Positions 1-12,195 of a stretch of DNA of 64,000 nucleotides are shown piece by piece (the first letter of the stretch is position 1; every line of letters starts with the position of its first letter). Source of the stretch: Saccharum officinarum (taxonomy: Eukaryota; Streptophyta; Magnoliopsida; Poales; Poaceae); the NCBI GenBank assembly GCA_020631735.1, contig CM036152.1:149369307-149433306 (forward strand). Reading direction: 5' to 3'. Below the pieces are notes generated by a model. It saw only the letters and a program-made list of their open reading frames with translations, was not told the DNA's origin and made no database searches. Made by a program: the position numbers and the translations under genes.

Positions 1-1012
1 GTCATGCCAGACCATCACTTCATAAATTCAAGGTAAATTTGAATAATAAGAAATTTTGCTTCTATAGATATAGATATTGCATTTGGATGATACACTTTCT
101 GATATTATTTTTTTAAAGTTTGGACTGAAAATAAATACTTTAGCATTTTAAAAAATACTCACGTTGCAACGCACGAGGAGGTCCCAATCGGAGGCCAGAA
201 ATGGAGGCTCGCTTTGCTCGGAAGATAATTAATCCCCACTGCAAAATGTAGGCAAGACAAAGATATAAAATGGTTGTGGCAAGCTATATGCGTTGATTTC
301 ACACAATTTGCATACAACAGCAGAGCTTATCAAGACCGCGTGTAACTGTCGAGACAATAAAAGTTATTAAAGACAATGATATATACACTTTGGACCTTAT
401 ATTTTAAGTGTTTTATAAAATATGCAATATATAATGAGAAGTTTGTCATGAATCATATTCATATATAGTTCAAAAAGTATATTTATGGAATAATTAATAA
501 TTTCTAACTTAGTTTATTGTGTATTTATTGTTCAATGATTTGCTATTATACATTGATGCAAAACACATTTAATCTAAAATCCAATAAAACTTCTCTTCGG
601 AAACATGAAAGAGCGAGAAAAAAATGACTTTCAAATGTATGTTGTACCCGTAGCAACCCACGTGCATATTTACTAGTTTAATACATAATTAATATCATTA
701 GATAAATTACTGAATTTATTTTTATAATAAAATTATTTAGTGATACAAATGTTGCTAATATTTTCTACAAAACTAGTTAAATTTGAGAAAGTTTGATCAG
801 CATGTTTCGAATGATGTCATTCTTTTTTCGGATGGAGAGAGTAGTTGTGATAAGCAGGCTATCTCGTCGAAAGACATCGAGGAATTAGGAACTTGCACCG
901 AAGTTCTCCCGGAGTTGGAGTAACCTTCTAACGCTATTTTATTACTCTCTTCATTCTAAATTATAAGTCGTTTCAACTTATAATTTGGAAGTAGTAAACA
1001 TTCATTCCTCGT
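1..1012. other. AT-rich intergenic DNA, no gene seen
   Basis: Both strands are full of stops and no coding run stands out. Two short GC-rich motifs resembling each other (around 151-173 and 645-676) look like the degenerate hairpin seen at the ends of some grass repeats. The second is followed by CTAG then T at 673-677, as at a Helitron 3' terminus, but no 5' terminus was found. A small inverted pair around 942-998, flanked by TA, resembles a very short Stowaway-like MITE. Confidence 0.5.
640..676 (+). mobile_element. Possible Helitron-like 3' terminus
   Basis: The segment has a degenerate stem (cccgtagcaacccacg), then an AT-rich spacer, then CTAG at 673-676 followed by T. This is the arrangement expected of a Helitron 3' end inserted in front of a T. 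The stem is imperfect, no TC-type 5' end was located and there is no helicase-related coding sequence nearby. It could equally be the end of another small repeat. Confidence 0.22.
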
Positions 1013-1419
1013 TGTAGTATCGATAATGCCTAGACCTCTATCCTTTGGCTTGCTCACATACTTCCATTTGGCCTAAACTTGTTTTCTACCCTCCATAAAA
1101 ATTTTGCCATGATGCTATCCATCTTGGAGTGAGCTCCAATTGGCAGAAGATAGAAACCCAAACCGAAAATAGGCAAGCTGGTTAATCAAGAATAGGTAAG
1201 AATCAATTTACCCTCAGATGTGATGTTGTTGCCCTTCCAAGGATCAAGTCACTTGATCATCTTGCTCTGAATCCCAACAAAAGCAGCGATACATAATTCG
1301 TGACCAGATGTTAAAATAATGTTCAGGTACTTCATACGCAAAGTTCCCAAGTAATGTTTGCCATTCTTTCTCTCACCCCGAGAAACACCATAAACATAGG
1401 CTTCACTCTTATCTCCTAC
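1013..1419 (-). pseudogene. LINE (L1-type) reverse transcriptase fragment
   Basis: Read on the minus strand, this stretch gives decayed peptide blocks in the order expected after the catalytic centre of a plant L1-type LINE reverse transcriptase. They include a KSEAYVYG block, a WKGNNITSEGKLIL block, and a block reading SLPIFGLGFYLLPIGAHSK with an FLW motif just after it. Several stops and frame changes interrupt it, and neither an endonuclease nor an upstream RT catalytic block is present. It is a dead 5'- and 3'-truncated remnant. The family call rests on recognising the order of these blocks. Confidence 0.6.
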
Positions 1420-1466
1420 AACTAAAAAGAACAAAAAGAAGATAATTCTTTGGTGCGGTAATTTTT

Positions 1467-2226
1467 TTGGTGTTACCACCGCCCGCCCATGCGATCCCAG
1501 CCTCCCTTTGCCCACAACTGGAAAAAGGAACAAAAGCACTCAGAAGGAAATGGAAGCTAAAAAGGAAACTGGAAAACCTCCATCAGCGCGCCTCCCCTTG
1601 TGAACCCCCGCGGCGCGGCTTCCCTCAGAGGATTCGGAGCACCTCCTGCGCGACGACATATGAGGTTTCCCCAGTAGGGCATAGGCAGTAATTGCGATCA
1701 GCGCGCCTCCTTCGTGCGAGCCCCACTCCAGCATGTGTCGCCCTCGCCGTTGCCCATCGCACACGCTCTCGCCGCCGCTGTAAGGTCGAGAAGGAGAAGG
1801 ACCCGCAGCCGGCCGCCATCGCCCTCGCGTGTTGGATTTGGCCTTCCTCCTCCAACGTCGTCTCTGGTCGGCATCGTTCGTCGAAACACCCACGACGTTG
1901 ACGCGTTGCTGCTACAGATCGGCCGTGTCTCCGCCGTCATCGTCGCACTGTTGCTGCGGATCGGCTGACCCCCATTACGTTGACGCGCTGCTGCTGCGGA
2001 TCGGCTGCGTCTCCGCCGTCGTCGTCGCGCGGCTGCTGTAGATCGGCCGCATCTCCGCCGTCGTCGTTGCGCGGCTGCTGCGGATAGGCCGCGTCTCCGC
2101 CGTCGTCGTCGCGCGGCCTCGCCCTGACCCTATCGACAGGCGTGCACTGCTGCTGCTTGGGATCAGCGACTCGTCGCGCACACCACCCTCAAAGCCTAGG
2201 TATTTTGTAACTCTGCCTTTCTGCAC
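1467..2226 (+). other. GC-rich gene-like block, not identified
   Basis: A sharp rise in GC content and CpG density marks this block against AT-rich neighbours, as in the first exon or 5' UTR of many grass genes. Several short frames are open on both strands, but none shows a recognised domain and the peptides are arginine, serine and proline rich, typical of GC-driven spurious frames. The 3' half is a 42-bp tandem repeat. It may be the remnant of a first exon or a captured gene fragment; no function can be given. Confidence 0.35.
1903..2110. repeat. 42-bp GC-rich minisatellite, five units
   Basis: Five tandem units start at about 1903, 1945 (40 bp, divergent), 1985, 2027 and 2069. The last three are very close to each other and share the core gatcggcNgcgtctccgccg. 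The 42-bp period is a multiple of three, so frames stay open through the array, which explains the repeated short peptides on both strands. It was probably expanded by slippage or unequal exchange. Confidence 0.8.
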
Positions 2227-3945
2227 CCACCCCTAAGTTTTTCTATACCTGGTGTGACCTTTTCTCAAAGCTATGGTCTCTAGCCTTCCTCCCTCCGGTC
2301 CAATGGGCTTTGTGTGATTGCTTTTGATTGCTTGGTTTCCTTGCATTCCGACATGTGGTTTGGTTGCCGAGGGTTCACTAGAACGCCGATTCGGGTTATT
2401 CTGTGTTTGTTCTTTGCTCGAATGAAAAGAGTAAATTTGTCGTCGTCGCCATATGTCATTTCAGTTATCTGCAAGCAGCATCCCATTGCATTGATAAGGA
2501 CCTAAGTAAATATATGTTGTATTTTACCTACTGACAACTTGAGCTTGCATGGAGAAATAAAAAAAGAGAACGAGAGGATGGTGATGTCAATCTTATCTTG
2601 GCTTTTCTAACTGATTTTGCCTTATTATATCCTTATTTTTAATTCTACTACCAGCAGCCTATATATAGATTTGATAGTGAACTTATGAGATTTATCAATA
2701 GGCCAACTTACTATATCCTGTTTGGTGAAGTCCAACCATGAGTCATGCCATATCTGTCTGTTGGATCCGGTGCCTCCATTGCCAAATCCATTCGTCCTCT
2801 CGTCAGCAGCAGCTCAGCACAACTGACCACCTGCTTCATCCAACCACGATCTTGGAACACAGTGGTACAGCTCGATTGCTCCTGCGCTCTTGTCCATCCG
2901 CGTGAGGTATCCACGTATGCCATATAAGCTTCATGTAGATTTGATAACTGTTGAGCATGCCATTGTTGCAGGTTTGGATGGTGATTATACGATATTAGAT
3001 GTGGAGGTTAGTGCCTTGTCCATTCTAAAAATCTCAACCTTGCATTCTCAATGTTTCACGCTAAATGGCAAGAGTGATTTACAGCCCTTTTCTAGGTATG
3101 AATTACAGGACTAGACTTAAATGTGCTCAATCTATACATGCTAACTATTGAAGCTACAAGAACATCCCCTTCCTTGTATATGTCTATTGGTAGGTCGTTC
3201 TCTTCATTGCTTTTCTAGCGCTGGTTTAATTGGAGAGCATTGATGTATTTGTTTATCACCCAAAAAATGATCGATTCTTATGCATTGACTAACTGCAGGT
3301 GTGTGGGTGCTTTGCTGTAGGTCAGCACAGTCATCAGCATGCTGAGGTGGTGAGCTCGTTTGTAATGTGTGAGGGGGTGGCAGGACTGGACTCACAGAGT
3401 TGGAAGTATGTGAAGCAAGTAGCTGAACCAAGGTATATAGTTTAGCAGGTGGAATTCCCAAATTCTTACTACTTTACAGTTACTATCTTTATGTCCTAGA
3501 AAGCTATAGAAGGAAGAGCATTTGCAGCTTTAGTCTTGTGAGGTAGCAACAAGAGTTCCCAATAAACTTTAATCTGCTTATTACAGCTATAGGAATCAAA
3601 GATTAAAGCTTATAGGAATCAGATTCGAAGGTATAGGATGGCAAAATAGCTACAAACTTTAGCTATTCCTATATCTTTGAGTTTGATTCATGGAATTGCG
3701 GTATGTGTTCCCCTGTGGCTTTGTGGGGTTTGATTCGACTGTGTTTTGGGCCTCCTATCCTAATGGTAACATTTTTATAAAAAATGATGACCTTACCGAT
3801 TTAAGGTTGCAGATTGTTGGCTTTAGTGTTTGCTGGTGGTTGTCAGCTCCCATAGCCATGCAAGGACAGAAAATAGAGAGGCAAAATTTTTGTTTCATGT
3901 AACATCATGTACTATCTTGACATCTAGCGTCCCGGTGTGGACCGG
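2227..3945. other. Unassigned spacer with possible decayed exons
   Basis: No long frame and no recognisable domain were found. Around 2940-3010 and 3290-3330 there are splice-like signals (pyrimidine runs ending in gcag before short open blocks), which would fit exons of a decayed or captured gene, but the blocks are too short to identify. The last stretch (about 3545-3690) has imperfect inverted AT-rich repeats. The region ends at 3945, where a copia LTR begins. Confidence 0.4.
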
Positions 3946-5784
3946 TGAAAGTCCTATGTTTGGTGTTGGTAATTAGTGACAATGCCTAAGTACTAATCCT
4001 ATGTCTAAGTTGTATGTAGCATATGAGGATTAGTATATTCCAAGGTTGGTGGCAAGATGGACATGGTGATCATGATGGCCACACTTGGATTTGGACGTAA
4101 CCCTACGTGATCAAGGCAAAGGTATATACTTAATGGTTGTGTTTTAGTAACCAAGACACCTAGTGGGTGTGGTTACATTATAGGATAGATAGCCGTACTA
4201 TAAAGAGGGGAATGACGTGGCTATTAAACTCCTAAGTGCCTCTAGGTGTGTATTTCATAATCATATGTATTTGGATAGAACTAATAATGCCTCAAAAAAT
4301 GATTGTGAAAATGCTAACACACTCGCACATAACGAGATCACTTGGTGGTGTTAGCACATTTGCAAAGGCGGTGGAGTTTGAGCGGTAGAGAGGGTTTGGG
4401 GTCCTCTCGGCGAGATTCAGGCGTTTTCGAGGAGTTGAAATGACTATTTTTCACTACGCCGGAAGTCGGAAAAGAAACGGAGGCGAACTTTTGACCGGAC
4501 GCGTCCGATCAGTGTTCAGCGTCTGCGCGTGTCTCAGCTTTTTGATCGGACGCGTTGGCGCGTCCGGTCACTGTCGACCGGACACATCCAGTCGTTGAGG
4601 GAGCTTACTGGACTCCACCGGATGCTGGTACTGTGGAGTCCGGTTAGTTCTGCAGCGTGTCCGGTCGCTGCTTTGTTGTGCGCTGCTCAGGCTTGACCAG
4701 TGCGTCCGGTCCGTTATGGGACCAGCGTGTCCGGTCGAGCTTCGCGCGTCCGGTCGGTGGTTCGCAAGCGTAGGCACTGTGCGATCGGCGTGTCCGGTCA
4801 GTTTGACCAGCGCGCCTGGTCAGCACGACTTTCAGCTGTTTCAAGTACCTAATGGCTATATTCGAAGGGGTACGTCTATAAATACTTGTTGGCCGGCTCA
4901 AGGCTCCATCGCTTGAACATTTGACATACTTGTGAGCACTTTGAGCTAAGCAACTCCCCTCTCACTCATCTCTCTTGCTTCTTTGCCTATTTGAAGTGAG
5001 ATTGAGTGATCCAAGTGCATTTGCATTGTGAGATTGCATCTAGTTGGCACTAGATGGTTGATTTGTTGTAGGATTCTTGTTTCTCTTGGTGGTTGCCGCC
5101 ATCTAGATGGCTTGGAGCAGCTTGGAGGCGTTGGCAAGAGTTGGTGATTGTTCTTGGCCACCTCCGGTGATTGTGAGGGGTTTGTGCCTACCTCGGCGAA
5201 GCGCCAAAGGCAACGTTAGTGAATTGCTCATGTCATTTGCAACCTTTTGCCATTTGGTAGGTTTTTGTGGCGCCTTTTAAGAGGCTCGGTGTGTGACCAA
5301 TTAGCCACCGAACCACATGGTGAAGAGGGACACAACGGGGACTAGCGTGCCGGCAAGCACGTGAACCTCGGAATAAATCTTCGTGTCATCACTTTCATAT
5401 TGTGATTGATTGATCCCGGTGTTTGGTTGTCTTGGTATTCATTGTTGATTATATTGGTTAGCTCATTACTTCGCCCCTCGGTGAAACTCTCCTAACTCAA
5501 CTCCGCATTACCTTCTTAGTTATCTTTGCTAGCTAGTTAGCTTTGCTATAGTAGCTCCTTTGTGTAGCTTGCTAGTTGTAGTTATAGTTACCTTCTCGGT
5601 TTGACTTGTGCGGTTGAGTGCAAATATACTAGAATTGTGAATTGGTTAGGTGGCTTGCAAATACCCCATAGGCTAAGCAAAACTCGCATCTCGCTACTTG
5701 TTATATTGATAAACTTGTTTAGCTTGTCTTTGTAGAAAATTTTAAAAGACTATTCATCCTCCCTCTAGCCATCAAGACCTTTCA
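3946..5784 (+). repeat. Copia-1 5' LTR
   Basis: It begins TGAAAGTCC and ends CTTTCA, with the same termini as the two LTRs of the copia element at 21224-31829, and is followed by a tRNA-Met type primer site. It is 1839 bp, shorter than those at about 1.98 kb, mainly because it has fewer copies of the CGTCCGGTC motif around 4495-4830. Scattered substitutions make it clearly older. The matching 3' LTR of this copy is not identifiable in the window. Confidence 0.9.
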
Positions 5785-5786
5785 AG

Positions 5787-5798
5787 TGGTATCAAAGC
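5787..5798 (+). other. Copia-1 primer binding site
   Basis: TGGTATCAAAGC lies 2 nt after the LTR end. It matches the initiator tRNA-Met complement used by plant LTR elements with one change (A for G at the ninth position) relative to the site in copia-2 at 23207. Confidence 0.85.
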
Positions 5799-5838
5799 CG
5801 TGGTCACCGTTTGCAAGGCTTAACAACCTCGGTGCAAG

Positions 5839-6804
5839 ATGGCTCATGTTATGTTCAATCATGTTAATGGCAAGCCTCCTTTCTTTGATGGCGTCTCTTC
5901 CTTTGATCATTGGAAAAAGGAAGATGAAGCAATACCTAGGCAATATACATGAGAAGGTTTGGGATGTGACCAAAGAAGGATACATAATTCTTGATGAGGA
6001 AAATCTCACTCCCAATGACCGCATCAACAAACAATGCAACACGGCGGCACTTGACACAATCTACCGTGCCATTGATGACAAAGTATTTGAGTAAATCAAA
6101 GATCTTGAAAAGGCAAATGAGCTTTGGATAAGGCTTGAAGAAACATGTGAAGGCACTTCAACGGTAAAATATGCCAAGCTATATATGCTCAAGGACAAGT
6201 TCTCTACTTTCAAGATAAAGGATGATGAATCCATCCCGGAGATGTTCTATAGGCTCCAAGTCATTGTCAATGATCTCAAGGGGCTTGGGGAGAAGGTTGA
6301 GGACAAGGACTTCTCACACAAGTTCTTGATGTGCTTACCCAAGAAGTTTGCCACCTTAAGAAGAATGATCTTTAGAGAGGGATTGGATAAGGTCAAACCA
6401 ACTGATGTGCTTGGAGATATAATGACTGATGCCCAATACAATGATGATGAATATAAGGTAGATGAGAAGAAGGAGACCAAGGTCAAGCAAGAGAAGCCCA
6501 TTGCATTCAAGGCTTCATCTTCTAAGGGCAAGAGCAAGGTGGAGAGCGATGATGATGATCCATTCGATGATGAGACTATGGCCCTCCTAGTGCATAAGAT
6601 GGGGAGGTTCATGAAGAAGAAAGGATATGGGGCAAGAAAGAGAAGAGACATTATGATGACAAAGATCCTTTGCTACAATTGCAATAGCTCCGATCACATA
6701 GTGGCAGATTACCCCTATGAAGATAAGAGATTTCATAATGGGGACTTGAAGCTCAAGAAGAACAAGAAGGAAAAGAAAAAGAAGGAGAAGAAAGCAAAGA
6801 AGAG
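5839..6804 (+). pseudogene. Copia-1 gag, broken and truncated
   Basis: This is the N-terminal part of the same gag as in copia-2 (start at 23259), sharing the UBN2-type gag region and one CCHC zinc knuckle (CYNCNSSDHIVADY at about 6670-6710, whose last cysteine is replaced by tyrosine). It is dead for three visible reasons. An extra A in an A-run near 5914 shifts the frame, a C-to-T change makes a TAA stop at 6092-6094, and the coding sequence is cut at 6804 by insertion of the gypsy-like element. The rest of gag and all of pol of this copy are missing. It is known as a capsid-like structural protein in the family; no product is expected here. Confidence 0.88.
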
Positions 6805-9800
6805 TGTAACAGAACCGTCCAAATTATAAGAGCACAAGTACAAAAACAATCACCGAAATGATCAAATTCTCGCACTTGAGCCCATATAACTCCGGTAGTC
6901 CAATGAAATCACGAGGGATTTCAAACCAATCAACATACCAGCCAAGATCGTAGTGATTCAACATAACAAGTCACATGTTACAACCATTTCACAAGTAATT
7001 CAATATACATCGGAGTTTAACATAATTATTACAACTTAAGTTCAAAAGTAGCGGAAGCAAAGTAATTTGAAACTAACAACACCCTTATTTCAAATACATG
7101 CCAGTACGAAGGTCGACTTCCAACAAAAGCATTAGAGAGAAGATAACTCAGAAGGATCATGCCCATGATCACACTCCGCCTCTATGGCAGGAGCCACCCA
7201 ACTCTTGCAGCCGCCATGATACATCACAACCTGCAACAAGTGGGGATAAAACCCTGAGTACGACAAAGTACTCAGCTAGACTTACCCGTCAGAAACCAGA
7301 AATAAAGTGACACCAAGGATCATGCAAGGCTGATATAAAGTGGGGCTAGCTTGACAACATTTTGCATAAAAGCTTAATATAGATGATCAATCATTAATGC
7401 TTAAGCATCAAGTTAATTATCATTAACCTATCATCTATATTAGAACCTGTACTAGAGCACTCACTTTATTAGGAGCAAACAATATTAACCATAGCAGGTA
7501 TAAATTGAGACAACCTTTCCATCGTGATCCAATTAACCATCCGTTCAATTTAATGGAATCTACGTTGCCGCTGCTCAAGTCAAGTGCTCACTAACCGGGA
7601 GCGACGGCGATTCGAATCGAATTCCTATCCAGCTGGAGGGGTATTTCTAACACTCACCGCGCAGGCCCCTGCCAGGGTCACACAAGCCACCTTTTCATAT
7701 GATTTAGGAATCGCGGGTCCGAATGATGTCGCGACCCCAAGGGCGACACTCTGCCAGGTGATAGGGACTCTAACCCCCCCTTGATCTCATGCCAATGTCC
7801 CCAAGCACATCCTTTCTCTCCTCCAAGAAGCAACCTACCATTCGATTCCCGGCCTGAATCACATTACTCGGCTTCGCGGTCGGAATGACTTATCCGGCCA
7901 ACTAAGTGTTAGACTGCGTTCAACATGACTCAAGGACGTACAGCGAATCGGTCCTTAAACGACTCAGACGGGGATAGATTCACACCCAAGACCTCCATGC
8001 CTTGTTGCTTCACTATCGTCATCCCGCCCGGTCTCATTTCATTTTATTAACACATGGTTCCATTCCACGATAGCAAATATAGCCAACCGTGCCATATATG
8101 AATATCCCTATATCTCGCAGGTGACAGGAAATCACCTGACTTCTACCGCTTAAAGCAGGGCTAAGCATCTACTCGATCCTAATCTATGTAGGATTCAAGG
8201 ATTCATATATTTGGACAAGGAATGATATAATGCAGCAAGGGTTTCCAACCAACTCCTATCACTTAATGCAACAATACTTATAACATATATAGAATTAATT
8301 GCTTTAAAGATAGGAGACTTATAATGCTCCGGGGCTTGCCTGGGATCCGACTCAAGTTAGAGTATGTCAGATGAGTTCGCTTGGCGAGCATCTTCCAATC
8401 TACCACTTGTCCGGTCCTTCGATCTTCGGGATGGATCCACCAACTCCATCTTCGGGTTAGGCTCCACCTTAGATCCTTCACGTGTTTCTGCTAGCGTACC
8501 TAAATGAGGTGCAATAATGCATATGTATGAATGCATAGAAGTGCAATAAACAAAGTAATCAAACAAGCATACCAACGTTCTCCTAAACACCTAGAGCTAA
8601 TTAACTTAATCCTCCCTACGGCATAACATAGAAGATTGCAAACACATAAATCAAGACACAAGTCTTATAAGATCCTAAGGTACCAACCCAAGTACTTTCA
8701 AAGGTATGAGTCACACTTCAACACATTAGCATGACAAAGTTAATCAAAGTACTAGAACTAGAAATTGCTACCTTCTGGACATCAGAACAGCAGCTAAGTA
8801 ATTTAATCATAACTGGAGATCTACAACTCCAAATGACTTGCAAGAAGACATTATGAAAAGCTTGTGAAGTTATCTAAATTTCACTTATAATCATCTAAAC
8901 CTGATTCTAACATTTACCAGGTCGAAATACAGAAGGTACAGTATCTGTCCTGGAAGGACAGAGAGCAACATAAATCTGAACCCAAATTAGAACAGCTGTA
9001 GTTTCTAAACCATATGGCCAAATGCCACCAAAATTTAACAGCAGCTAGATCATGAAATTCACAACAATTTTGTTATAGCACACAAGACATGAAAACATCA
9101 TTTGCATAGGGTAATTAACAATATTCTCAAATCTATTCAGAAACCTCATTTGTAAGAAATAATTATTTACTTATGTTGCAAACATATAATTGAATAAAAC
9201 CAACTTTACCAACATTTCATACATGACTAATGAACACCAGAAAACATAGTGCCCAATACTAAATAATTTCTTTTAATACATTTTCTTAATTTATTTAGAT
9301 AAGTAGGTGGAATTATGACCACACCATAAAGATGCTCAATAACTTCTACCAAAATTACAGGGGTCTACAAATGCTCTCAAAAGTCTACTATCCAAATTTC
9401 AAGCCATTTAGACAAGTAGATCAACCTCTATGAAAAAGACAAATAGCTATTGCAATAAATCATGTAAAAGCAAATTAAACCTAAAACTCAATATTTTCTG
9501 TGAACCCAAGGCCATATTATAACTCAATATGATAGAGAAACATCATACTCAGGTAATGGAACAACATTTTCTATTTTATCATTTATATATTATTTATAAG
9601 CTATTTATTAAGCCATAAACAAGTTAACTCAATAACTTGAGCATAAAGTAAGCAATGGTCATGAAATTTATACCACAGTACATCCATAGCATGACAAGCC
9701 TACCATAAAAATTTCACATCAATTGGAGCAGCATAACTCAAGATATAAAAATAACAAGCAATATAATGTAAATTCCTTATTTATCAAGGTCCAAACAAAA

Positions 9801-12195
9801 CTTTAAGAAAACAGTGAACAAGTAGTGTGTTTAATATTTTTTCTAGCAAGTAAAAGTCATCACAAAATTAACAAAACAAGAATCACTATTTTTGGAGTTC
9901 TAAAACTCAAGATATGGCTCTGGTCAAGTTTAAAGGCATTTTTAGAGTATTTTTAGAACTTAAATAAAGACATTAGAAAATACCTACAAACATGTAACAT
10001 ATTATGACTCCACTGCATAGATCTTTTCTCAAGGTTTCCAAAAAGTCCCCATTTACTATTTTTGGAATTACCTAGCATGAGATATGGATTTTAGAAGATT
10101 TCACAAAATTCTGAAATTCAAAAAAAAGAGATTACCCAAACCCTACTAAACTGCTAGACACACCCGATTCGGTACCCAATTTCTGCCATTACTAAAACCG
10201 ACATGTGGGCCCCACTGTTCATCCGGGGCTGCTCGTCAGTCACTCACACAGAGAGAGAGACAGAGAGGAGGGGCGCCGGTCTTCATCCCCCCCGACACCG
10301 GAAACAGGGGAGGCGGCCGGTGGCTCGCCGGCCGGCCAGCTTCTGGCCGGTGAGGCTGGTGCCGGCGGCGGGGAAGGGCAGCGCAAGCACCACCGTGCCA
10401 GCCCGCATCCGTATGTGGCCGAATCGTGACCGGAGGTGGGCTGTGGCCTGCTGTCCACGCGAGCAGGCAGCTCGGCGGCGGCCATGTCGACGACGGTGGC
10501 TCTCCAGCGGCTGGACGACTGGGAGAAAGAGCGCTCGTGCAATAGGGACCCCGTATGCCACCAGGGATGGCCATGGCTCATCTCAAGATGGGCTGAGGCG
10601 GCTTGGCCACTGTGGCCGCAAGCTCGCCTTCGGCGTCAATGGCGGCGGACGGCGACTGCAGGGCTCTGGTGGGCTTTTCCCGTGGCGAGCGCACGCGGAG
10701 AGGTAGGAAGGTGAGGCGGATGTGGTGGTATGCTCAGCTTGGATTGCGACCGGGCCATTTCACGAGAATGACGGCATGAACACGAGCTCAGCTCGGCCAT
10801 CCATGGCGGGCGTGAGCGGGGCGTGAAGAACGGCAAGGAGAGCGGAGGAGGGCGAGCAATGGTGAGCACGGAGCGTCCAAGAGCGGCTCGGTGTCCATGA
10901 CGCGCGAGGAAGAGGCAGGGCACGCGGCAAGGCAGTGGGGCACGGAGCCGGGCATGGTCGCCACGCGCTCGGACACGCGTCGTCCCTTTGCAGCATTTCA
11001 ACGAACACTTGGCGGGCGTCGGTGAGGGCGACGTGGGGAGCCAATTTGGGCCACTTCCAGGCCGAATCAGTCCTTGGGCCAAAAATAAAGTTTGTTCACC
11101 TCGGCCTGCTTTACATTTTTCATTAAGAGACCAAGGTCATTAGAGCTATTCAACAATGGGTAATTAGGCCACAAACCATCAGTGTCAGCGCCTTAATAAT
11201 GGTCACGGAACTTCACTTTCGGAGGTCAAAACTTGGTCAAACTCAATGCAACTTTTTGCATGCTCTTCTCCATAATATAACCTTCAACTTTTATTTTGGG
11301 ACCAACTCAAGTTGCTTAACGAATTTCGGAGAACGCGGAATGCCAATGTCGATGACACTGAAATCAGGGCTTTAATTTTCTAAGTGCTGAATTCAGCCCT
11401 ATTTCTGACTTGTGGGCCCTTTTTGAGCATGTTCCACACATTTTCATGACTTGACTCTTAAACAAAGTTTGTTCCTTATAAAATTCTCCACAACTTTGTC
11501 AAAGGGTGTACAGTCATGCGAAGCTTCTAGGTCACACTTTTGAAATGGTCAAACAAAAGTGTCCCGAGGTCCATACATGGTCAACCATCACTTAGAAGCA
11601 CATTTAGGCAAAATGATCAACATGAACATTGTTCCATTAAGTGCCCTAAGTGTAGTTAAGGTGTTGTAGAGGCCAAACATACACACCATGCATAGGTTGC
11701 ACAAAAGTGTAGGCCTCACATGCCTTGAAACATAGAATTCAGTGAAATGCTATAGTTGTTTCATGTGGTTGTTTCAAGATACATGCTACCCATGTTTCCC
11801 TAGGTTGTTCCACATGTTGCAAAGGTTTGTTGCACATGTTGCATTTATATGTTGCATAAACACTAGTTCCCATGGGATGTAAGGCATGTTTCAGTTATAA
11901 TCCAAACAAGCATATAACTTATCATTTCATGTGACTTTTTGATTCCAAACTTCATGAAACTTTTCCAGGGATCAATATAGATAGAATGTGATGTGAGACA
12001 CATGAAGATATTGCCATAACACCACCCAAACATATATCTTTGAAAAGGGACCTATATGTAAAGCAATAATGCAACATCCACTTTAGGTTAGGCTCATCTC
12101 CATAGGTCGACCTTGACATTGTCATCTCCACTTAATTTGTCGTGTTTGAGCTTAAACCCACTGCCTAATTGGTGATCAACACCTGGGGTGTTACA
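6805..12195 (-). repeat. 5.4-kb LTR (3' LTR) of non-autonomous gypsy-like element
   Basis: It begins TGTAACAG and ends TGTTACA, perfect 7-bp inverted ends. The first 4250 bp recur at 16974-21223 with the same length and only about 23 substitutions by eye. The five bases aagag just before it (6800-6804) are the candidate target duplication in copia-1 gag; the partner is lost. At 5391 bp it is exceptionally long for a plant LTR. The part around 10200-11060 is GC rich and gives many overlapping frames on both strands, none with a recognisable domain. The rest is AT rich and non-coding. Confidence 0.88.

Noticed and set aside
10203..10714. GC-rich frames of 92-167 codons on both strands, repeated at 20372-20883
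   Set aside because: They lie inside the two copies of the 5.4-kb LTR, overlap each other in several frames, are rich in Arg/Pro/Gly/Ser and show no domain. Composition explains them.
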